Both the position numbers and the translations under genes were made by a program. The notes beneath the pieces are model-generated. The model searched no databases and had not been told where the DNA came from. It worked only from the letters and a program-made list of their open reading frames with translations. From Syntrophomonadaceae bacterium (GTDB lineage: Bacteria > Bacillota > Syntrophomonadia > Syntrophomonadales > Syntrophomonadaceae), in the NCBI GenBank assembly GCA_030526885.1, contig JAUNBV010000056.1, forward strand, positions 1 to 11,323: a stretch of 11,323 nucleotides of DNA, given 5' to 3'. The number at the start of each line of letters is the position of its first letter. Within the stretch, counting starts at the first letter, position 1. Positions 1 to 6,896 of the stretch are shown one piece after another.

Positions 1-89
1 TAATAAGCCAGGCCACAAGTCTTATTATGCCCGGCCAATCAAAATGGGGGAGCTTTAACATTTGTGCGGGTTTAAAAACCGCATGAAGC
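1..89. other. Intergenic sequence at the left edge, no gene
   Basis: No coding region is supported. Positions 1-7 (TAATAAG) and 22-28 (CTTATTA) form an AT-rich inverted repeat with a 14-nt loop. Positions 66-82 form a second small hairpin (GCGG...CCGC around TTTAAAAA) just downstream of the stop codon of the minus-strand transporter. It lacks a U-tract on the minus strand, so it is at best a weak 3'-end structure for that gene. Confidence 0.4.
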
Positions 90-1166
90 TCACGAAGCTT
101 TTTTCCAGAGCTTTTTTTGGCGCAGTGATTTCGCGGCTTCCGCGATGACTTTGATGAACAGGGCGGTGAGGATGATTATGCCCAGCAGGCCGAACAGGGG
201 GTAGATCTTGCCGACCAGGCCGGAGAAGCTTTGCAGTGCCAGCGGCAGGGAGAGCACCAGCCCGCCGATGAGGGCGGCGCGGTAGCTGATGAAGCCGTGG
301 CCGGACAGGCGCTGCGCGAAACCGAAGGCGTTGGCCAAGGCGGTGGTGAGGATGCCCAGCCACAGCACTGCGCAGTAGACGTGCTTTACGGTGAGCGAGA
401 TGTTGCCGCACACGTACAGCATGGGGACTTCGTAATGCAGCACGGCGGGCAGGAAGCGCGACAGGGCGGCGTAGTTTATGAGCACGATGACACCCAGCAG
501 CAGGCCCCCCAGTGCTGCGCCCGCCACCCCGGCGCGCATTTTGCCCGGCCGCTGGTATTCGGTGAGGATGACCATGGCCAGCGCGAAATTGTAGGCCACA
601 TAGAGCAGCGCGGCTGGCAGCCAGCTTTGGGGGTCGGGCATCAGCGCCCCGCCGTACTGCGCCGGCACCGCGGCGGGGTCGATAAAGAACGCCGCCCAGG
701 CGGAGATGCCCATCAGCAACGCGATTTTTACCGGCACCAGCAGGCCGTAAGCCAGCATCAGTCCCTGATACCCGCGGAACAGCAGCACCAGTACCAGGGC
801 AAAGGTCAGCAGTACGCCCCGCCCCGCCGGGAGGTAAAAGTGTTCGGAGAAAATGGCGCCGGCGGCGGAGAGCATGGTGCTGACGCCCACGAAGAGGAAC
901 CCCGCCAGCAGCAGGTCCACCAAACGCCCCAGCCGCGGCCCCAGGGTAAAGCGCAGTACATCCTGGTAGTGCGAAAAGCCCTTTTTCCCCGCCAGCCACA
1001 TCAGCGCCGCCCCCGCCAGCGCAAACAGCGCGGTGGCCAGCACCGCCCCGGCCTGCCCCTGCGGACCGTAGCATACGAAAAACTGTACTATTTCCTGCCC
1101 CGAAGCGAACCCCGCCCCGATTACCGCGCCCAGATAAGCGGTGGCCAGCCACCAGCTGTGTTTCAT
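90..1166 (-). CDS. YkvI-family integral membrane protein (LeuT-fold-like transporter)
   Basis: A 358-residue, very hydrophobic protein with about ten predicted membrane segments. The N-terminus MKHSWWLATAYLGAVIGAGFASGQE carries the GAGFASGQE motif that interrupts the first helix in YkvI-like proteins. That glycine-rich break resembles the unwound TM1 of LeuT/APC-fold secondary transporters, so a sodium- or proton-coupled solute carrier is the likely role. The substrate is unknown for the family and cannot be read from sequence. The C-terminus is short and basic (KSLRQKKLWKKAS), as expected for a cytoplasmic tail. The start is supported by the family-typical N-terminus, though the ribosome binding site (CCGGGG, 8 nt upstream) is weak. 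It is divergent from yyaC, with 281 bp between the starts. Family assignment is firm; function is inference. Confidence 0.85.
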   Translation of the reverse strand: MKHSWWLATAYLGAVIGAGFASGQEIVQFFVCYGPQGQAGAVLATALFALAGAALMWLAGKKGFSHYQDVLRFTLGPRLGRLVDLLLAGFLFVGVSTMLSAAGAIFSEHFYLPAGRGVLLTFALVLVLLFRGYQGLMLAYGLLVPVKIALLMGISAWAAFFIDPAAVPAQYGGALMPDPQSWLPAALLYVAYNFALAMVILTEYQRPGKMRAGVAGAALGGLLLGVIVLINYAALSRFLPAVLHYEVPMLYVCGNISLTVKHVYCAVLWLGILTTALANAFGFAQRLSGHGFISYRAALIGGLVLSLPLALQSFSGLVGKIYPLFGLLGIIILTALFIKVIAEAAKSLRQKKLWKKAS

Positions 1167-1229
1167 GACGTCAACCCCGGCTCAAAGAATCTGCATGTGA
1201 CATTTCTATTCAAGTTTGCCGGGATTACC

Positions 1230-1259
1230 GCATAAATTTTTGACAGCCGGGGAGAATTG
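1230..1259 (+). promoter_or_regulatory. Possible forespore (SigF/SigG-type) promoter upstream of yyaC
   Basis: GCATA at 1230-1234 followed after 14-15 nt by GGGGAGAATTG resembles the SigF/SigG pattern (GYATA, then GGnnAnA). A perfect SigA -35 hexamer TTGACA lies at 1240-1245 but has no good -10 at 17 nt (TAGGGC). The site is about 190 bp before the yyaC start, so the assignment is tentative. It is attractive mainly because the downstream gene is a sporulation gene. Confidence 0.25.
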
Positions 1260-1447
1260 GATTAGGGCTCAAGGGCGAACAAAAAGGGTTCCGCTTTGCG
1301 GCGCGTGTCCCTTGGTCCGGGAACGCATCGGGTGTGGCGCGGCCGCCATAGGGGGCTGTGCACGCATGGCCGCAATGTTTTTGGCCGCGGGGAGGAATAA
1401 CATTTCCGGAATGGTGCGCAGCTACCGGTCAGGAGGTATTTTAAGCG

Positions 1448-2041
1448 ATGGGATTGTTTCAGCGGGTAAGGCGGACGGTGCCGGCGGAGAGAAGCTTTCA
1501 CTATGAGGCGGCGGCCAGCCTGAGCGGGCTGGAGGACGCGGTGTATGGCTATTTGAATGATTATAACCCCAATTTCCGGCGAGAGATGGTTTACATATGC
1601 ATCGGCACCGACCGCGCCACCGGCGATTGCTTGGGGCCGCTGGTGGGCACCCAACTGGCGGCGGCGGGCGTGAGCCCCTATGTTTATGGCACGCTGGAGC
1701 GTCCGGTCCATGCCGGCAATCTGTATGAGGTGCTGGACGATATCAACCGCAAATGCCCCCAGGCCATTGTGCTGGCGGTGGACGCGTCGCTTGGCAGCAC
1801 CGATCGCATCGGCTGGATCAGCCTGCGCAGCGGCAGCCTGAAGCCCGGTACCGCCTTGCAGAAGGAGCTGCCGGAGGTAGGCGACTTTCATATCTCCGGG
1901 GTGGTAAATATCGGCGGCTTTCTCGACCAGATGGTGCTGCAGAACACGCGCCTGTACGTAGTCCACCGCATGGCCGATGTTATTGCCCGCGCGGTGGGCG
2001 GGGCGCACCGGCGCTTTGCGGGAAAATATGCAGCTAAATAA
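1448..2041 (+). CDS. yyaC: Sporulation protein YyaC (DUF1256, spore protease-like)
   Basis: A 197-residue protein of the YyaC family, found in endospore formers and distantly similar to the germination protease GPR. The core starts near residue 48 (VYICIGTDRATGDCLGPLVG, residues 48-67), continues with GTLERPVHAGNL (81-92) and the AVDASLGS strand (110-117), then IGWISLRSGSLKPG, LPEVGDFHISGVVN and VLQNTRLYVVHRMADVIA. All are characteristic blocks. The start is set by AGGAGG 11 nt upstream. It is the only plus-strand gene in this half of the window apart from the zinc-ribbon gene. In Bacillus subtilis yyaC also lies beside the soj-spo0J region, and here it is followed by a parS-like palindrome, so the association with the chromosome-partition region is kept. 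The biochemical activity of the family is not well established. Confidence 0.93.
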   Translation: MGLFQRVRRTVPAERSFHYEAAASLSGLEDAVYGYLNDYNPNFRREMVYICIGTDRATGDCLGPLVGTQLAAAGVSPYVYGTLERPVHAGNLYEVLDDINRKCPQAIVLAVDASLGSTDRIGWISLRSGSLKPGTALQKELPEVGDFHISGVVNIGGFLDQMVLQNTRLYVVHRMADVIARAVGGAHRRFAGKYAAK

Positions 2042-2065
2042 ATACATTTACAAAGGTCGCGTAAT

Positions 2066-2154
2066 TTACGCACCGACGGCTTACAAATAAATCGGGGCCT
2101 CTATCCCCGTATCCATCAGGGCTAGGCAGAAATGCTTCACGTGAAGCATTTCTG
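2066..2154. promoter_or_regulatory. parS-like site 1 with conserved 27-bp companion motif
   Basis: A perfect 28-bp palindrome lies at 2127-2154; its half-site is CAGAAATGCTTCAC. The central 16 bp, TGCTTCACGTGAAGCA (2133-2148), match the general ParB target TGTTTCACGTGAAACA except for a symmetric T-to-C/A-to-G change at positions 3 and 14. A 27-bp motif (2066-2092, TTACGC...TTACAAA...) lies 34 nt to the left, and the same arrangement recurs at 8000-8088. ParB and ParA are encoded in the window, which supports the call. ParB nucleation and CTP-dependent spreading would be expected from here. Confidence 0.85.
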
Positions 2155-2159
2155 TTTTT
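2127..2159 (+). terminator. Possible intrinsic terminator of yyaC overlapping the parS-like palindrome
   Basis: Transcribed rightward, the 28-bp palindrome would fold as a hairpin of about 12 bp with a 4-nt loop and is followed at once by TTTTT (2155-2159). It is 86 nt past the yyaC stop and no better terminator is seen between yyaC and the convergent aroE. The second copy of the palindrome has no T-run on either side, so this would be a local dual use rather than a property of the element. Confidence 0.4.
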
Positions 2160-2240
2160 CGCATTTTATGCGGCATAGCAAGGGTAAATTATGCAAAATA
2201 CGGGAATGGGCTTTAACCGCTTCGCGCCCGTGGAGGAGGG

Positions 2241-2987
2241 TCATGCGCCTGCGGCGGGTGAGCGGAGGCTGGCCAGGATTTCTTCGATGACGGCGTCGTC
2301 GCGGGTGAGGCCGAGGAAGAGGTCGGAGGCGTATTTCGCCTGGGCGGCCAGCAGGGGCAGGCCGTTGCTGTAGGGAATGCCCCGGGCGTGGGCGTCGTCC
2401 AGTAGCGGGGTTTGGGCGGGGGCGTAGATAACGTCGATGACGGCGTTTAAGCAGGAAAAATGGTTGAGCTCCAGCAACCGGCGGTCGCTTACCGGGGTGG
2501 TGTTGACGATGACGGTGCTGTCGTAGTGGGCGCTGAGGTCGTGGTAGCTGACCGGGCCGCGGCGGGACACGGCCACGATGTCCGCCGCGCCCTGATGTTG
2601 GGCGGCCGCGGCCACGGTATTGGCGGTGGCGCCGCTGCCCAGGATCATCACCTTTTGCCCGCGCAGGCTTTGCCCCAGGTGCGTAAGCAGCCAGAGAAAG
2701 CCGGGCAAATCGGTATTGTGCCCGTGCAGGTAGCCGTCGCCGTCCCGCAACACGGTGTTGACGCTGTTGCAAAAGGCGGCCACCATCGACAGGTCGGAGC
2801 AATAGGGCATCACGGCCTGCTTGTAGGGGATAGTGACATTGAGGCCGTCAAAGGGCGCGTCAGCCATGAAGTCCCGCAGTTCCTCCGGCGGCAGGTCAAA
2901 CAGCTCGTAGTCGTAATCCCCCAGCAGGGCGTGGACCCGCGGGGAAAGGCTGTAAGCGATACCATGGCCCAGCAATCCGCACAACAT
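2241..2987 (-). CDS. aroE: Shikimate dehydrogenase AroE
   Basis: NADPH-dependent reduction of 3-dehydroshikimate to shikimate in the cytoplasm, a step of aromatic amino acid synthesis. The 248-residue protein has the substrate-binding motifs SLSP (13-16) and GLNVTIPYK (48-56, catalytic Lys56). Asn77 in NSVNT and Asp93 in HNTD complete the active site. The Rossmann part carries ILGSGATANT (115-124, the GxGxx motif) and SRR (141-143), which suits NADP binding. The tail motifs IDVIYAPAQTPLL and GLPLLAAQA are also typical. A strong GGAGG sits 6 nt before the ATG. It is somewhat shorter than usual (about 270-280 residues) but complete. It lies apart from the aroB-aroA-aroC operon, downstream of trmO on the same strand. 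Confidence 0.95.
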   Translation of the reverse strand: MLCGLLGHGIAYSLSPRVHALLGDYDYELFDLPPEELRDFMADAPFDGLNVTIPYKQAVMPYCSDLSMVAAFCNSVNTVLRDGDGYLHGHNTDLPGFLWLLTHLGQSLRGQKVMILGSGATANTVAAAAQHQGAADIVAVSRRGPVSYHDLSAHYDSTVIVNTTPVSDRRLLELNHFSCLNAVIDVIYAPAQTPLLDDAHARGIPYSNGLPLLAAQAKYASDLFLGLTRDDAVIEEILASLRSPAAGA

Positions 2988-3005
2988 ATCCTTCCTCCGT
3001 ACAAT

Positions 3006-3033
3006 AGTATATGATGTAGCATAGCACGTTCAA
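3006..3033 (-). promoter_or_regulatory. Candidate promoter before aroE, partly inside the inverted repeat
   Basis: On the minus strand TTGAAC (3033-3028) is followed after 16 nt by TATACT (3011-3006). The -35 lies inside the right-hand part of a perfect inverted repeat, so a protein bound there would block it. A start about 7 nt past the -10 would leave a leader of only some 12 nt before the aroE ATG, with the Shine-Dalgarno at the very 5' end. This counts against the call. Confidence 0.3.
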
Positions 3034-3068
3034 GCGGCGGCGGCAACCGCCGCTTGAACGTGCTATGC
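3019..3068. repeat. Perfect 22-bp inverted repeat between trmO and aroE
   Basis: Arms at 3019-3040 and 3047-3068 are exact reverse complements over 22 bp, starting GCATAGCACGTTCAAG, around a 6-nt loop (CGGCAA). There is no U-tract on either side, so it is not an ordinary terminator. It may be an operator, an RNA processing hairpin, or a small mobile-element remnant. It occupies most of the gap between the trmO stop and the aroE start. Confidence 0.9.
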
Positions 3069-3101
3069 GGGCCCGGGCACGCCCTATACGGCGCCGGGGG
3101 T

Positions 3102-3578
3102 TTAAAAGTTGAATTCGCTCTCCCAGTCAAAGTCGCCCGATTCCTCACAGCTCTGCGGCCAATGGGCGCACCAGTCCGGGACGCGTGGGCTCTCCACCCG
3201 GTCCAGGCTGGGGGTATAGGGTTTGATGTCCAGTACCGGGCTGCCGTGGTCGGCGTCCACATATGCCAGCCCGATTACCCCGTTGTCATGGTCGATATAA
3301 GTGACGCCGGCGCAGGACAGGGCTATGGGGTTGGGGCGCAGCGGCGAGCGGGTGGCGAACACTCCCAATTCCTCCGGGCCGTTGTGGTAGGGGCGCTTTT
3401 CCGTCACGGAGGCCCGGCACTCGTCATTATCACAGCCGTTAAACCACCACAGTAGCTGGATATGGCTGAACCCCTCCAACCCCGTCATGGCAGGAAGATA
3501 TTCCCGCTTTAGGATTATCCCGGCGTCATCGTCGGTGACGAACACCTCGCCGATCGTTTTTACCGTCATTTCATGCAT
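3102..3578 (-). CDS. trmO: TrmO (TsaA/YaeB) tRNA t6A37 N6-methyltransferase
   Basis: A small SAM-dependent methyltransferase family that methylates N6-threonylcarbamoyladenosine at position 37 of certain tRNAs, using a beta-barrel fold unrelated to Rossmann methylases. The hallmark GVFATRSPLRPNPIALS is present (residues 72-88), followed by DHGSPVLDIKPYTPSLD. Length is about 158 residues, which is the core domain only; the extra C-terminal domain of the E. coli protein is absent. The open frame begins nine bases earlier at 3587, but that ATG directly abuts the AAAGG ribosome binding site. The ATG at 3578 has it 8 nt upstream and is preferred; a third ATG lies at 3569. The C-terminus (WPQSCEESGDFDWESEFNF) is acidic and aromatic-rich. 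It is divergently oriented to the zinc-ribbon gene. Confidence 0.9.
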   Translation of the reverse strand: MHEMTVKTIGEVFVTDDDAGIILKREYLPAMTGLEGFSHIQLLWWFNGCDNDECRASVTEKRPYHNGPEELGVFATRSPLRPNPIALSCAGVTYIDHDNGVIGLAYVDADHGSPVLDIKPYTPSLDRVESPRVPDWCAHWPQSCEESGDFDWESEFNF

Positions 3579-3620
3579 AGTAACCATCCTTTCAAGCTTT
3601 ATTCCGGTACCGTTATATTC

Positions 3621-3626
3621 AGTATA
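3621..3626 (-). promoter_or_regulatory. -10 element of trmO promoter
   Basis: TATACT on the minus strand, preceded by TGC (an extended -10, TGCTATACT). The -35 region 17 nt upstream (CTTTTA) is poor, which is common when an extended -10 is present. Transcription would start near 3614, leaving a leader of about 35 nt. Confidence 0.5.
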
Positions 3627-3694
3627 GCAGCTGATTTTAATACTAAAAGCCCTTTTTGCTAATAAAATAAAAATAACGGCCAGGGCGGCGGCGG

Positions 3695-3723
3695 TTGCAG
3701 GCGCGGCAATAATCTGATAGGAT
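3695..3723 (+). promoter_or_regulatory. Candidate promoter of the zinc-ribbon gene
   Basis: TTGCAG (3695-3700) and TAGGAT (3718-3723) are separated by 17 nt, each matching the SigA consensus at four positions. It is the best pair in the 186-bp divergent gap between trmO and this gene. The rest of the gap is AT-rich with no other structure noted. Confidence 0.35.
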
Positions 3724-3773
3724 AAAAATAACCCTTTAAGCCAGCTGTCATATTAGATAAAGGAGGTCATAGA

Positions 3774-4181
3774 ATGGCGTTTTGCAGTAATTGCGGCATC
3801 TCCGTCACGGATGAGGCACGGTTTTGTGAAAACTGCGGAGCAAGGCTGAGCGGGGCGGAACAGCAGGCTTACCCCGGCGCGGCGCCCCAACCCGCCGTGA
3901 CGGACAACAGCAAGGCCATAGCTATCATCGCGGTAGTTTTCCCGCTGCTGTTCTTTCTCCCGCTGTTGGTTCCGCCGAAAACCGCATTCGGCACCTTCTG
4001 GGCCAATCAGGCGCTGATCCTGTTCCTCGCCTCCCTTGTGGCGGGGCTGTTGTGCGTGATTGTCATCGGCCTAGTGCTCTATCTGGTGCTGTTCGTGTTC
4101 TGGATCATCGCCCTGGTCAACGTATGTCAGGACAAGATGACGCCCCTGCCGCTCATCGGCGGGATAAAGATCATCGAATAG
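3774..4181 (+). CDS. Small zinc-ribbon membrane protein
   Basis: A 135-residue protein that begins with a compact zinc ribbon: CxxC at Cys4/Cys7 and CxxC at Cys18/Cys21 (FCSNCG and FCENCG). A flexible linker rich in Ala, Gln and Pro follows (25-46). Two or three membrane helices come next at about 47-66, 78-98 and 99-117. The tail NVCQDKMTPLPLIGGIKIIE resembles the end of small Tic20/DUF4870-like proteins. A perfect AGGAGG precedes the ATG by 8 nt. It converges on the chorismate mutase gene with only 20 bp between the stops. The short hairpin there (GGGC...GCCC, 4181-4195) is not a convincing terminator. The specific function is unknown; proteins of this layout are common in Firmicutes. Confidence 0.88.
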   Translation: MAFCSNCGISVTDEARFCENCGARLSGAEQQAYPGAAPQPAVTDNSKAIAIIAVVFPLLFFLPLLVPPKTAFGTFWANQALILFLASLVAGLLCVIVIGLVLYLVLFVFWIIALVNVCQDKMTPLPLIGGIKIIE

Positions 4182-4201
4182 GGCGCGTGATGCCCCCCCT
4201 C

Positions 4202-4483
4202 TTAGACATCATATCCAATCTCCCCTGCCGCGCTGCCCTGCCGTTCCCGCGACAGGCGCAGCAGCAGGGTGAAGAGCTCGCCGGCGGGGGCTTTCAGCTC
4301 CGTCGGGGCTTGGGCGGTGATGCGGGCCAGCAGTTCCGCTTCACGGGCGGGATCGGCCACCGGCAATCCGGCGGCGGCTTTGAGCGCGCCGATGTCGTTT
4401 ACCACTTCCATGCGCCGCACGAACAGCGCCAGCATGTCATTGTCGATAGCGTCAATTTGAGCGCGTAAAGCTTTTAGTTCCAT
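4202..4483 (-). CDS. Chorismate mutase, AroQ class (monofunctional)
   Basis: Rearranges chorismate to prephenate, the first step toward phenylalanine and tyrosine. The 93-residue all-helical domain keeps the E. coli P-protein catalytic spacing exactly: Arg7, Arg24, Lys35, Asp44, Arg47 and Glu48 correspond to R11, R28, K39, D48, R51 and E52. The RLSRERQ block near the end supplies the glutamine (Gln82). No prephenate dehydratase or dehydrogenase domain is attached. It is the last gene of the aroB-aroA-aroC cluster, 27 nt after the aroC stop, with AGGAAAGG ahead of the ATG. An ATG eight bases upstream (ATGCGATGG) is in another frame. The product feeds a branch whose later genes are outside the window. 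Confidence 0.9.
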   Translation of the reverse strand: MELKALRAQIDAIDNDMLALFVRRMEVVNDIGALKAAAGLPVADPAREAELLARITAQAPTELKAPAGELFTLLLRLSRERQGSAAGEIGYDV

Positions 4484-4510
4484 CGCATTATGCCTTTCCT
4501 CACTTATCTT

Positions 4511-5641
4511 TTAGGGGGGGGTTTGTGGCGCCATTTCCCCAGCCTCGGGGGCTGCGGCCGGCTCCGAGGGAGTCAATATCACGTCCAGCAGCACCAATGA
4601 CATCACCGCTTCGCATACCGGCACCGCGCGGAGGGCGATACAGGGGTCGTGGCGGCCGGAGATGGCGAGCCTGACGTTTTCGCCGGTGGCAAGGTCTACG
4701 CTGTCCTGCTCCCGGCCGATGGAGGGGGTGGGCTTGAAGGCCACGCGCAGGAGCAGGGGCATACCGGAGCTCAGGCCGCCCAGGATGCCGCCATGGCGGT
4801 TGGTGCGCGTATTTACCGCGCCGCCGTGCCAGTAAAAACTGTCGTTGTGCTCTGAACCGCGCATGCGGGCGGCGCTGAATCCGGCGCCGAATTCGATGCC
4901 TTTTACCGCGGGGATGGCGAAGGCGGCGGCCGCCAGCCGGCTTTCCAGCCCGCCGAACAGCGGCGCCCCCAGTCCGGGGGGCAGGCCCACGGCGGCGCAT
5001 TCCACCATGCCGCCCACCGAATCATGGCCGTCAGCGGCCTGCGCGATGAGCGCCAGCATTTGCGCGCCGGCGCGGGCGTCAAGCACCGGGGGCTCAAGAC
5101 GGCGCAGGGCCAGCAGGGAGGCTTGGTCCACCGCTACCGGGTCGAAGGGGCGGTCGTCGATGTCTCCCACTGCGGCCAGATGCGCGCCCACGGTGATGCC
5201 GCGCCGCGCCAAAATCTGTTCACAGATGGCTCCCGCCAGGCATAAGGGCGCGGTCATGCGGCCCGAAAAAACGCCGCCGCCGCGCAAATCCACGCCGGGA
5301 CCGTATTTCATCACGGCGGCGTAGTCGGCGTGGGAGGGGCGCGGGATAGTGCGCCGGGCATCGTAATCACCGGAGCGTACGTCCTCGTTGGGAATGACGG
5401 CGCGCAGCGGGGTGCCATCGGTCACGTTGTTTTTCAACCCGGAAAGGTATTGGGGGATATCGCGTTCCTGCCGGGCGCTGCGGTGAGCCCCGCCCGGCGC
5501 GCGGCGGTTCAGCATGGCCTGCACCTGCTCCATATCCACGCTTTCCCCCGCCGGCAGGCCGGTCAGCATCATCCCCACCTCCGGCCCGTGCGACGTTCCC
5601 CAAAGGGTAATTTTCACCGTCTCGCCGTATTCAAAGCTCAT
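4511..5641 (-). CDS. aroC: Chorismate synthase AroC
   Basis: Converts EPSP to chorismate with reduced FMN as cofactor, the last common step of aromatic synthesis. The 376-residue protein opens with MSFEYGETVKITLWGTSHGP, containing the first catalytic histidine (His18). LNRRAPGG follows, then RPSHADYAAVMKYG and RGGGVFSGRMTAPL. The last block replaces the classical RGGGRSSARET and, with GTSHG in place of GESHG, marks a subtype I associate with gut Clostridia. The C-terminal part GEQDSVDLATGE and SGRHDPCIALRAVPVCEAVMSLVLLD are typical. The tail is a short Pro/Ala-rich stretch. The start overlaps the end of aroA by 11 nt and GGGAGG lies within aroA, so the two are probably translationally coupled. 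Confidence 0.96.
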   Translation of the reverse strand: MSFEYGETVKITLWGTSHGPEVGMMLTGLPAGESVDMEQVQAMLNRRAPGGAHRSARQERDIPQYLSGLKNNVTDGTPLRAVIPNEDVRSGDYDARRTIPRPSHADYAAVMKYGPGVDLRGGGVFSGRMTAPLCLAGAICEQILARRGITVGAHLAAVGDIDDRPFDPVAVDQASLLALRRLEPPVLDARAGAQMLALIAQAADGHDSVGGMVECAAVGLPPGLGAPLFGGLESRLAAAAFAIPAVKGIEFGAGFSAARMRGSEHNDSFYWHGGAVNTRTNRHGGILGGLSSGMPLLLRVAFKPTPSIGREQDSVDLATGENVRLAISGRHDPCIALRAVPVCEAVMSLVLLDVILTPSEPAAAPEAGEMAPQTPP

Positions 5642-6893
5642 TTAGCTTTCCTCCCAGAAGCCGGTAATGGTCCCAAAAGGTCGGGTACGACTTGCTCACC
5701 GCTTCCGCGCCGCGGATAATGACCGGCTGTTCGCAGCGCAGGGCGGCGATGGCCAACGCCATAGCCACGCGGTGATCGCCGCCGCTGTCCGCCGTGCCGC
5801 CCCGTAGCGGGCGGCCGCCGGCGATGATGAGCCCGTCCCCGGTTTCCTTTATCCGCGCCCCCAGCGCGTTCAGGCCCGCCGTCATACTGCGCAGGCGGTC
5901 GCTTTCCTTGAACCGCAGGCGCTCCGCACCGGTAATCACTGTAGTTCCCGATGCGGCAGTGCCGAGCACCGCCAATATCGGCGCCAGATCGGGCATGGCG
6001 GACACATCGGCGGTGAAGGCCTGCAACGGAGCGCCGGAGACGGTCACCGCGGAGCCGGACTCCGTGACCTTGGCGCCGCAGGCGCGCAGCAGGGCGGCAA
6101 TAGCGCGGTCCGGCTGGAGCGAGGCCGGGTCCAGCCCGCTGACCGTGACGGAGCGGCCCAGGGCTCCGGCGGCCAGCCAGCCAGCCCCGCTGGACCAGTC
6201 GCCTTCTATCGTGACCGTGCCGGGAGAATGGTAGCGCTGTCCGCCCGGGATGCGGTACCCTCCGGAGAAGGCCTCCGCCTGGACGCCGAAGCGACGCAGC
6301 GTATCCAGGGTCATATCCACATAGCCGGCTGATTCCAGCGGCGAAGAGAGTTCAAGCGCGCTGCCTTGATCCAATAGGGGCAGGGCGAGCAACAGGCCGG
6401 AAACGAACTGGGAACTGACGTTGCCCGGCAACACGAATCCGCCGCCGCGCAGGGGGCCGGAAATAGTAAGTGGCAGCACAAAACGGCTGCTCACCGCGCC
6501 ATGCCGCGTCAACTGCTCACATAGCTGTGCCAGGGGCCGGCGCGCCAGCTGCGCGCTGCCGGTAAAAAAAGCTTTGCGGCACAAGAGCGGGGCCAGCGGC
6601 AGCAGCAGGCGCAGGGTGGCCGCGCTGTCGCGGCAGTCCAGCACCGCCGTTTCCCCCCGGCCCGCCCATAGCGGAGTAACGTGCCAGCGCTGCGGCTCGG
6701 CCTGCTCCAGCCCCGCCCCCAGCGCGCGCAGGCATTGCATGGTAGCGTCGATATCATCGGAATGGGAAGCCATATTAATGATGGTGGGCTGTTCCGCCAG
6801 CGCGGCCGCAATCAACATGCGGTGCGCGTCGGATTTGGAGGCGATAGCCGCGATAGTGCCGGTCAGGGCGGTGGGATAAATACGGACATCCAT
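5631..6893 (-). CDS. aroA: EPSP synthase (3-phosphoshikimate 1-carboxyvinyltransferase)
   Basis: Joins shikimate-3-phosphate and phosphoenolpyruvate to give EPSP; it is the glyphosate target enzyme. The protein is 420 residues. Recognisable sites are Lys20 in ASKSDAHR, RDSAATLR (88-95), LPGNVSSQF (155-163), PDLAPILAVL (catalytic Asp302), RLRFKESDRLRSM (Lys329, Glu330, Arg333), GGDHRVAMA (Arg375) and SKSYPTFW (Lys401). The two-lobed fold appears intact. Ala91 occupies the place of E. coli Gly96, the residue that contacts glyphosate, and the block lacks the usual NAGT or ESGST sequence. The ATG lies 3 nt after the aroB stop, with GGGGGAGG inside aroB serving as ribosome binding site. Function is firm; inhibitor behaviour is inference. 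Confidence 0.96.
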   Translation of the reverse strand: MDVRIYPTALTGTIAAIASKSDAHRMLIAAALAEQPTIINMASHSDDIDATMQCLRALGAGLEQAEPQRWHVTPLWAGRGETAVLDCRDSAATLRLLLPLAPLLCRKAFFTGSAQLARRPLAQLCEQLTRHGAVSSRFVLPLTISGPLRGGGFVLPGNVSSQFVSGLLLALPLLDQGSALELSSPLESAGYVDMTLDTLRRFGVQAEAFSGGYRIPGGQRYHSPGTVTIEGDWSSGAGWLAAGALGRSVTVSGLDPASLQPDRAIAALLRACGAKVTESGSAVTVSGAPLQAFTADVSAMPDLAPILAVLGTAASGTTVITGAERLRFKESDRLRSMTAGLNALGARIKETGDGLIIAGGRPLRGGTADSGGDHRVAMALAIAALRCEQPVIIRGAEAVSKSYPTFWDHYRLLGGKLNEL

Positions 6894-6896
6894 CGT

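Noticed and set aside
231..1235. A 334-codon plus-strand open frame
   Set aside because: It is the antisense of the membrane transporter. Its Gln/His/Arg-rich translation has no family resemblance, as expected from a high-GC shadow frame.
1339..1379. Attenuator-like hairpin upstream of yyaC (GCGGCC...GGCCGC then TTTTT)
   Set aside because: Only six uninterrupted base pairs around a 23-nt loop, with AATG before the T-run. Too weak to list in GC-rich sequence.
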